This document shows positions 59,039-64,000 of a stretch of DNA of 64,000 bases, piece after piece. The DNA is taken from positions 186,001 to 250,000 of the IMG/VR virus record IMGVR_UViG_3300001782_000005; one strand, 5' to 3'. The translations under genes and the position numbers were made by a program. Within the stretch, counting starts at the first letter, position 1. Each line of letters starts with the position of its first letter. Source of the DNA: a virus. The notes beneath the pieces were generated by a model. It had not been told where the DNA came from, searched no databases, and worked only from the letters and a program-made list of their open reading frames with translations.

Positions 59039-59231
59039 TGACCATGAAGTAAGGAGCGATCGGAGTTATTGTAAAAAAGAAAGTTGTTACTCTGAGATCT
59101 CGAAGTGTATTACAGTTGAGGCATTGAGGTTATTTTTAAAACAAGACAGAATTCTATCGGTACATATAATCAATGAAATCAAAAAAGGCAAAAAATATAT
59201 ACCAAAACAAGGCATTGCTCAAGTCGATTAG
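58998..59231 (+). CDS. Small Cys-rich protein (77 aa)
   Basis: CAKCDDHEVRSDRSYCKKESC near the N-terminus suggests a zinc-binding site; the rest is a basic helix (LKQDRILSVHIINEIKKGKK). Not recognised. Confidence 0.5.
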   Translation: MTGTMILGTCAKCDDHEVRSDRSYCKKESCYSEISKCITVEALRLFLKQDRILSVHIINEIKKGKKYIPKQGIAQVD

Positions 59232-59254
59232 AAAAGGTCGGAGGCAAATGCGAA

Positions 59255-60229
59255 ATGGCGAAAAGTGGAGAACTCACAAACAAGTCTTTGGCAAAAAGAA
59301 TTGATAAATTTATAGATAACCGAATTTTAGTTGTTGGTGATATAATAGTAGATGAATTTATATGGGGTCATGTCAAAAGAGTTTCCCCCGAAGCTCCAGT
59401 CCCAATAGTTAATGTTGAAAGGCGATCCATGATGCTCGGAGGCGCCGGAAACGTAGTACATAACATTATTTCTTTGGGGGGAAATGCTACAATCTGTGGA
59501 GTAATCGGGAGTGATTCTACAGGATGGAAGTTACGAGAAATGCTTATAAGCATAAGCAGCCCTACCGACTATATTATAATAGATGAAGGAAGACCAACTA
59601 CTGTAAAAACTAGAGTAGTAGCTCACTCTCAGCAAGTTGTTCGAGTCGACCTGGAAGATACAAAACCTATTAGCTCAGAATATACCAAGAAAATTCTAGA
59701 TGCAATTACTGACCAATTACCAATACTACACGCTATTATAATTGCTGATTATGGAAAGGGTGTTGTTACTCAAGAGCTTATGGACGGAATTCGCTCAATT
59801 ATACCTAATGATCTTATTTTAGCAGTAGATCCTAAGGTACAGAATATAGAATTATATAAAGGGGCCACACTAATTACTCCTAATTCTTATGAAGCTAAAC
59901 TTATGGCAAATACAGATACTATAGATGAAGCTGGTCGATTACTACTCGATAAACTTAATTGTAAGACAGTATTAATAACACGTGGGGAAAAGGGAATGAC
60001 CCTTTTTGAAGATAATCAAATTATCCAAATACCTACAATAGCAAGAAAGGTTTTTGATGTATCTGGAGCGGGTGATACTGTAATTAGTACCTTTACTCTA
60101 TCGTTAGTCTCTGGACTAAACTCAAAGCAGGCAGCAATACTTGCAAATGCTGCAGCCGGTTTGGTGGTTGCAGAGGTTGGTACTGCTGCTATATCAGCAA
60201 CTAGATTAAAACAATTTTTATTGGAGTAA
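59255..60229 (+). CDS. PfkB-family kinase, HldE/RfaE domain I-like (heptose 7-phosphate kinase)
   Basis: A 324-aa sugar kinase. ILVVGDIIVDEFIWG (24-38) and VSPEAPVPIVNVE (43-55), followed by MLGGAGNVVHNI, are typical of RfaE/HldE kinase domains; the C-terminal VFDVSGAGDTVISTFT holds the catalytic Asp. HldE phosphorylates D-glycero-manno-heptose 7-phosphate for ADP-heptose. Length fits the kinase domain alone (about 320 aa) with no nucleotidyltransferase half. It leads the kinase/sulfotransferase island. Confidence 0.8.
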   Translation: MAKSGELTNKSLAKRIDKFIDNRILVVGDIIVDEFIWGHVKRVSPEAPVPIVNVERRSMMLGGAGNVVHNIISLGGNATICGVIGSDSTGWKLREMLISISSPTDYIIIDEGRPTTVKTRVVAHSQQVVRVDLEDTKPISSEYTKKILDAITDQLPILHAIIIADYGKGVVTQELMDGIRSIIPNDLILAVDPKVQNIELYKGATLITPNSYEAKLMANTDTIDEAGRLLLDKLNCKTVLITRGEKGMTLFEDNQIIQIPTIARKVFDVSGAGDTVISTFTLSLVSGLNSKQAAILANAAAGLVVAEVGTAAISATRLKQFLLE

Positions 60230-60272
60230 GAGATGGATTATTATGAGACAATAATTGAAAAAGGATTAGAGA

Positions 60273-60773
60273 ATGCTGAACGATCAAGAAAAGAGAAGTC
60301 CGAAGATGGTGATAATGTGCGGACTACCGAAGAGCGGGAAATCGACAATAGTGGACCGAGAATTGCGGGAGTACCAAGTCATTTGTGGTGATGATATTAG
60401 ACTTGCACTTGGAGTTGAATTTGATCCAAGACTAGAAGAATTTGTGTGGGGTACATTTAATACAATGGTAAGAGCTAGTCTAATTAGAGGATTAGATGTA
60501 GTTCTTGATGGAACACATACAACAAGATTTAGAAGAGAAAGAGTTATTAATTTAGGGAAAGAATATGGAGCAGATATAACAATCATCCATGTAAAAACTC
60601 CATATGAAACTTGTATCAAAAGAGCAATCGAATCAGACTTTCCACTAGCTGTCATGGAAAGGATGCGAGCTAATCTAGAGCTTGAACCTCCATCGGAAGA
60701 AGAAGGTGTAGAAGTAGTTGAGAAGAGTGTTGAAATTATTCACGGAGCTGTTGTAATAACTGGATACAATTAA
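60273..60773 (+). CDS. P-loop kinase (AAA_33 / polynucleotide kinase-like)
   Basis: A 166-aa protein. Walker A MCGLPKSGKSTIV (about 15-27), then CGDDIRLALG and VLDGTHTTRFRRE, the DxTxxxxxxR pattern of T4 Pnk-like and related small kinases. Could phosphorylate an end of nucleic acid or a small metabolite. In the island with the sugar and APS kinases, a sugar or metabolite substrate is possible. Confidence 0.7.
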   Translation: MLNDQEKRSPKMVIMCGLPKSGKSTIVDRELREYQVICGDDIRLALGVEFDPRLEEFVWGTFNTMVRASLIRGLDVVLDGTHTTRFRRERVINLGKEYGADITIIHVKTPYETCIKRAIESDFPLAVMERMRANLELEPPSEEEGVEVVEKSVEIIHGAVVITGYN

Positions 60774-60790
60774 TTAATTAGAGGATTATA

Positions 60791-61126
60791 ATGGTATATT
60801 GGATTACAGGTAGATCTGGGGCTGGTAAAACAACTTTAGCAAAGCGTATTGCAAAACAAACAAATGGAATTATTTTAGATGGAGATAAAATAAGGGAATA
60901 TTTTCCCTCTGATTTTACAGACGAGGGAAGAGAAAACAATATAATGCTTATAGCAAAATTTGCTACGTTATTAGAGGAACAGGGGTTTACAGTTGTAGTC
61001 GCTTGTGTTAGCCCAAAAAGAGAATGGAGGAGGAAGGCACAATCATTACTTAACGAATGTCTTGAAATTTGCCTTCCCTTTGGAGAATTATGGGAAGGAA
61101 CTGACTATGAAGAACCAGAATATTAA
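60791..61126 (+). CDS. Adenylylsulfate (APS) kinase-like protein, short
   Basis: A 111-aa P-loop protein. ITGRSGAGKTTLAKRI (5-20), ILDGDKIREYF (27-37), GRENNIMLIAKFATLLEEQG and VACVSPKREWRRKAQSLL match APS kinase (CysC). The C-terminal third is shortened but keeps GTDYEEP, like the usual end. APS kinase makes PAPS, the sulfate donor used by the next three proteins. GAGGAT site; overlaps the next gene by 20 bp. Confidence 0.75.
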   Translation: MVYWITGRSGAGKTTLAKRIAKQTNGIILDGDKIREYFPSDFTDEGRENNIMLIAKFATLLEEQGFTVVVACVSPKREWRRKAQSLLNECLEICLPFGELWEGTDYEEPEY

Positions 61127-61778
61127 AGTAGTAATTGCACCGTGGGGTGGTCATGCGACATCCCATATCCGTAGATTCATGGATGCGTATATGCGACCTG
61201 ATGTGGTTCTTGGTGCTAATGGTGACATATGTCATATGCCAAAACCGACCATGCAAAAAGCATGGAAACATCGTACAGGAACCGATCTTGATATGAGTAT
61301 CACTCTTAATGACAATTTAGTAAGATTTATTCATAACTCAAAAAAGCCAATTTTATTGAGTGGCGGAGTTTCCAAATTTAGTCCGTTTCTAACAATAAAC
61401 TCAGTTAAAGCAATGTGTATTGTACGCAACCCTGTATATGCTTATTGTTCAATGTATAGTCGAAGGCATCCAGAAAAAGCTGAACCTTTTGGGGGAATAG
61501 ATACAAAAGAATTAGCTATTTGGTATACAACTAGATGGAATAATATCGTGTATGACTTTCTTGAATCAGGAAATCCTATTATCAGGTTTGAGCATTGGAC
61601 TGATGATATGAAGCGCCAAGACGTTGGCCAATTTAGAAAACTAATAAATTCTATAGATCATAGGAGAGCATCTACTAAAAAACCAATAAGTAAAGAAATA
61701 GAAGATTTAGTTATTAAAAGAACCAGAGAATTATATGGAGAAATTAATAAATTTCATAAGCGCCTAAGAGGGAGATAA
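61107..61778 (+). CDS. Sulfotransferase-like protein 1
   Basis: A 223-aa protein; start at 61107 after GAAGGAA. CIVRNPVYAYCSMYSRRHP (about 110-128) resembles the 3'-phosphate (PAPS) site RxPxxxxxS. The 5'-phosphosulfate loop is unusual (APWGGHATSHIRRF near the N-terminus). Probably a divergent member of the same family as the next two. Acceptor unknown. Confidence 0.6.
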   Translation: MKNQNIKVVIAPWGGHATSHIRRFMDAYMRPDVVLGANGDICHMPKPTMQKAWKHRTGTDLDMSITLNDNLVRFIHNSKKPILLSGGVSKFSPFLTINSVKAMCIVRNPVYAYCSMYSRRHPEKAEPFGGIDTKELAIWYTTRWNNIVYDFLESGNPIIRFEHWTDDMKRQDVGQFRKLINSIDHRRASTKKPISKEIEDLVIKRTRELYGEINKFHKRLRGR

Positions 61779-61780
61779 TA

Positions 61781-62476
61781 TTGGGAGTAAAGATATTAGT
61801 AGTTGGTTTTCCAAGGAGTGGAACTACCCTTACATACAGAGTTTGTAAGAAACATCCCCAAGTGGCGGGCATGTTTAATGAAGAACATATTCTAAGAAGT
61901 AGATCTTTACCGGGATTTCGATTTGTGAATAAGCAGTATTTATATAATAGGTACCCGAAATTCAAACTTAATTATGGAGAAAAACTAATTTATGAGAAAG
62001 GAGTTTTGGGTAAAAGGCATATATCAAATGTTACTGTAGTTGACTATTGTAAACAGTGGAATAAAACATTTGGAAAAGATTCAAGAATAATTCAAATAGT
62101 GAGACACCCCTTTGATTCTTGGAATTCAATTATAAGGTTTAAATATAGGAGTCGAAGAATAGAGAAAGAAATACCAAGAATGTTTGATCAGTATCTTAAA
62201 TGTATACCTAATTATACACAAGAAATTTCAGAATTGAAGACATGCTTAACTATCAAGTACGAGAATTTAGTTTTAAATTTTAAAGAGATCACTGCAAATA
62301 TATATAAGCACTGTAATCTAGATCCCTTTAATTATAGCGAAGTTGTAAGGACAGGAAGAGCCTTTAACTACAAGAGAAATGGTTTTGGACTAAAGGTTGA
62401 TTCAAGACTTAATAAAGTTATTGATGTATTCAATAGATTCGATGGACCAAAATATGAGTTAGGAGATTCATCTTGA
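61781..62476 (+). CDS. Sulfotransferase 2
   Basis: A 231-aa protein, TTG start after GGGAGAT. VGFPRSGTTLTYRV (8-21) is the PAPS 5'-phosphosulfate loop and IVRHPFDSWNSIIR (about 108-121) the 3'-phosphate motif of Sulfotransfer families. Acceptor unknown. Confidence 0.8.
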   Translation: MGVKILVVGFPRSGTTLTYRVCKKHPQVAGMFNEEHILRSRSLPGFRFVNKQYLYNRYPKFKLNYGEKLIYEKGVLGKRHISNVTVVDYCKQWNKTFGKDSRIIQIVRHPFDSWNSIIRFKYRSRRIEKEIPRMFDQYLKCIPNYTQEISELKTCLTIKYENLVLNFKEITANIYKHCNLDPFNYSEVVRTGRAFNYKRNGFGLKVDSRLNKVIDVFNRFDGPKYELGDSS

Positions 62477-63261
62477 AATTTCCAGACTTTATAATAGCAG
62501 GTTTTATGAAATGTGGAACAACACAACTATTTCTAAATTTAAATAAACACCCTGACGTAACAATGTGCAAACCAGCAGGGCCAATAAGACCAGGAGTCAG
62601 TGGTGGTACAGAAATGAGATTCTGGGGTTTAAATAATTGGAAGAGAGGAGTCGACTGGTATAAAAGTAGATTTCAGGGTGATATTTGTGGTGAGAAAAGT
62701 CCAGATTATGCAGGTTATAAAAAGTGTATGAGACTTATGTCTCAACATTCTCCAGACACTAAGCTATTAATAGGTATTAGAAACCCAATTGATCGAGCAT
62801 ATTCACATTATCAGATGAATCTCCAGCAGAGAAAATTAAGTTGGCCATTTAGTCTTGATAATTGTAAAAGTCAACCTAGGGGAAAACTCTATTTACAGTT
62901 GGGTATGTATCATAAGCTACTTACAAATAATGTTCTATTATTTTTCCCAAGAGAACAGATTTATATATACATTTGTGAGAGGATGAAAGTTAATTTAACT
63001 GAGGAGATGAAAAAGATATATAATTTTATTGGAGCTAAACTAATTGAATTGCCAACTGAGAGAATACCTACGTCTAAGAGGTATAATAAAAAGACAGATG
63101 ATATGTACGAGGATAGTCAGGAAAAAGTATATAAAGTTTGGTCAAGAAAATATGAACCTATAAAGAAAAAGGATAAAAGAGAGTTTAATGATTTTTATAA
63201 AGAACATAATGAAAAGTTATTTGACCTTCTAGGATACAGAATAGAGGAATGGGAGAATTAA
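62473..63261 (+). CDS. Sulfotransferase 3
   Basis: A 262-aa protein, TTG start overlapping the previous stop. IAGFMKCGTTQLFLNLNKHP (8-27) and IGIRNPIDRAYSHYQMNLQQ (about 100-119), with GEKSPDY between, match heparan/chondroitin-type sulfotransferases. It is the most canonical of the three here. Acceptor unknown. Confidence 0.85.
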   Translation: MKFPDFIIAGFMKCGTTQLFLNLNKHPDVTMCKPAGPIRPGVSGGTEMRFWGLNNWKRGVDWYKSRFQGDICGEKSPDYAGYKKCMRLMSQHSPDTKLLIGIRNPIDRAYSHYQMNLQQRKLSWPFSLDNCKSQPRGKLYLQLGMYHKLLTNNVLLFFPREQIYIYICERMKVNLTEEMKKIYNFIGAKLIELPTERIPTSKRYNKKTDDMYEDSQEKVYKVWSRKYEPIKKKDKREFNDFYKEHNEKLFDLLGYRIEEWEN

Positions 63262-63262
63262 T

Positions 63263-63634
63263 ATGGAAACAATGGCTAAAATTATGACCTTTATAAAAGA
63301 TTTTGGGATTGTCATACTAGCAGTCATCATAGGTATTATATTCTTCAGCATGAGAACTGAAACGTCAGAAATGTTAAGAAATCAATTCGAATATAATATG
63401 AGGCAACAGGAGAATATATATAAGCTAGTTGACAGTCTACAAAATTTGGCTAAAGCACAGCAAGATTTTGTGACCAAATTCGAACAAAGAAAAGAAGTGG
63501 TACAAGAAATAAAAGTTGACTTAGGTAGATCAATACGAACGCTTAACAGAAGTGTTAAGGAGCTAAAAAATGTTCAAGATCCTAAAGAATCCTATACTCT
63601 TCTTGCTAATTCTTGGAGTTGGAGTCCTAACTAG
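63263..63634 (+). CDS. Inner-membrane coiled-coil protein, possible i-spanin
   Basis: A 123-aa protein with one N-terminal membrane helix (residues about 12-30, FGIVILAVIIGIIFFSM) and a long periplasmic coiled coil (EMLRNQFEYNMRQQENIYKL). A lipoprotein gene starts inside it at 63570 in another frame: the Rz/Rz1-like overlapping layout of spanins, which disrupt the outer membrane at lysis. Identity rests on layout. Confidence 0.6.
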   Translation: METMAKIMTFIKDFGIVILAVIIGIIFFSMRTETSEMLRNQFEYNMRQQENIYKLVDSLQNLAKAQQDFVTKFEQRKEVVQEIKVDLGRSIRTLNRSVKELKNVQDPKESYTLLANSWSWSPN

Positions 63635-64000
63635 TTGTGCAGGAGCACAAAAATTCGAACCTCCTGATGAATTTAAACCAATTGAAGTAGAGGAAAGATT
63701 TACTAAACCATTTAAACTTAGAATAGACAAATTAGCTGAAATTTTGGAGAAGGTTCACAAGATGGATAAACCTGTTCCAATCTATCTTGTGAGAAAGGGG
63801 AATACTAGTGACTTTGATTGGGAAGGGGAAATTCCCGATGATGCTCAGATAATCGGTTACCTTGTGAAAGAGCATAATAAGATAGTTGCTAAAATAGAGC
63901 AAGGTAAGATGATGACTGAGATTGCTGACCTTCTTGTACAAAGAGTTCAAGTTGAAGTAGAACTTTATAACTCAATGCTAGAACTAGTCAAACTCCAAGA
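63570..64000 (+). CDS. Lipoprotein, possible o-spanin, runs off right edge
   Basis: ATG at 63570 after TTAAGGAG. Signal MFKILKNPILFLLILGVGVL and lipobox LTSC|AG (lipid on about C23). The mature part is open to the window end (over 140 aa) with charged helices. It overlaps the membrane coiled-coil gene by 65 bp. Longer than the usual small o-spanin, so another outer-membrane lipoprotein is possible. Confidence 0.65.
   Translation, partial: MFKILKNPILFLLILGVGVLTSCAGAQKFEPPDEFKPIEVEERFTKPFKLRIDKLAEILEKVHKMDKPVPIYLVRKGNTSDFDWEGEIPDDAQIIGYLVKEHNKIVAKIEQGKMMTEIADLLVQRVQVEVELYNSMLELVKLQ

Noticed and set aside
60233-60394. Short frame between the sugar kinase and the P-loop kinase
   Set aside because: It overlaps most of the start of the P-loop kinase gene and has only a weak ribosome site; not listed as a gene.

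Overview
The window is part of the genome of a large, AT-rich tailed bacteriophage. It carries a T4-like head module: portal, prohead protease, coiled-coil core proteins and major capsid protein. It also has a long tail-fibre module, its own replication proteins (a uracil-DNA-glycosylase/DNA polymerase B fusion and a DnaB-type helicase), and a GH108 endolysin. A spanin-like overlapping gene pair at the right edge, a heptose-kinase homologue and several signal-peptide or lipobox proteins point to a Gram-negative host. No terminase, tail sheath or RNA polymerase gene is in the window, so this is a fragment. The host cannot be named from the sequence.

Layout. 1-9 kb: alternating minus-strand clusters of small membrane, zinc and secreted proteins and plus-strand nucleotide-metabolism genes (QueC-like, SLOG, deoxyribosyltransferase-like, PIG-L, dCMP deaminase, glycosyltransferase). 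9-22 kb: DNA polymerase, QueE, GroES-like, ThyA-like, macro domain, DpdA/TGT-like, endolysin, a family of CxxCxGxG zinc proteins, and the helicase. 22-31 kb: head assembly. 31-42 kb: mainly minus strand, with a Transposase_20 (IS110-type) protein, a 1.5-kb non-coding array of about 42 units with a 36-bp period, a tRNA-like RNA, and an operon of exported proteins with higher GC. 42-57 kb: a structured RNA and then the tail-fibre/collar/spike genes. 57-64 kb: tRNA-Gly, two paralogous structured RNAs, and an island holding a heptose-kinase-like protein, an APS-kinase-like protein and three sulfotransferase-like proteins, followed by the spanin-like pair.

How the genes may work together. QueC-, QueE- and DpdA-like proteins suggest that guanines in the phage DNA are replaced by a 7-deazaguanine. 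Deaminase, ThyA-like, PIG-L and glycosyltransferase genes suggest further nucleotide or surface chemistry. The sulfation island could make PAPS and transfer sulfate to a glycan or protein.

Transcription units are marked by a repeated intergenic motif (TTAATATATATAG, nine copies), by a second motif (GAACAAAATAAAA) just upstream of many plus-strand genes, and by many clear intrinsic terminators.

Most unusual items: the 36-bp-period array beside the Transposase_20 gene; a dCMP deaminase with an in-frame UGA exactly where relatives carry a conserved Cys; the pair of covarying structured RNAs after tRNA-Gly; the 142-nt tRNA-like RNA; and the phage sulfation island.
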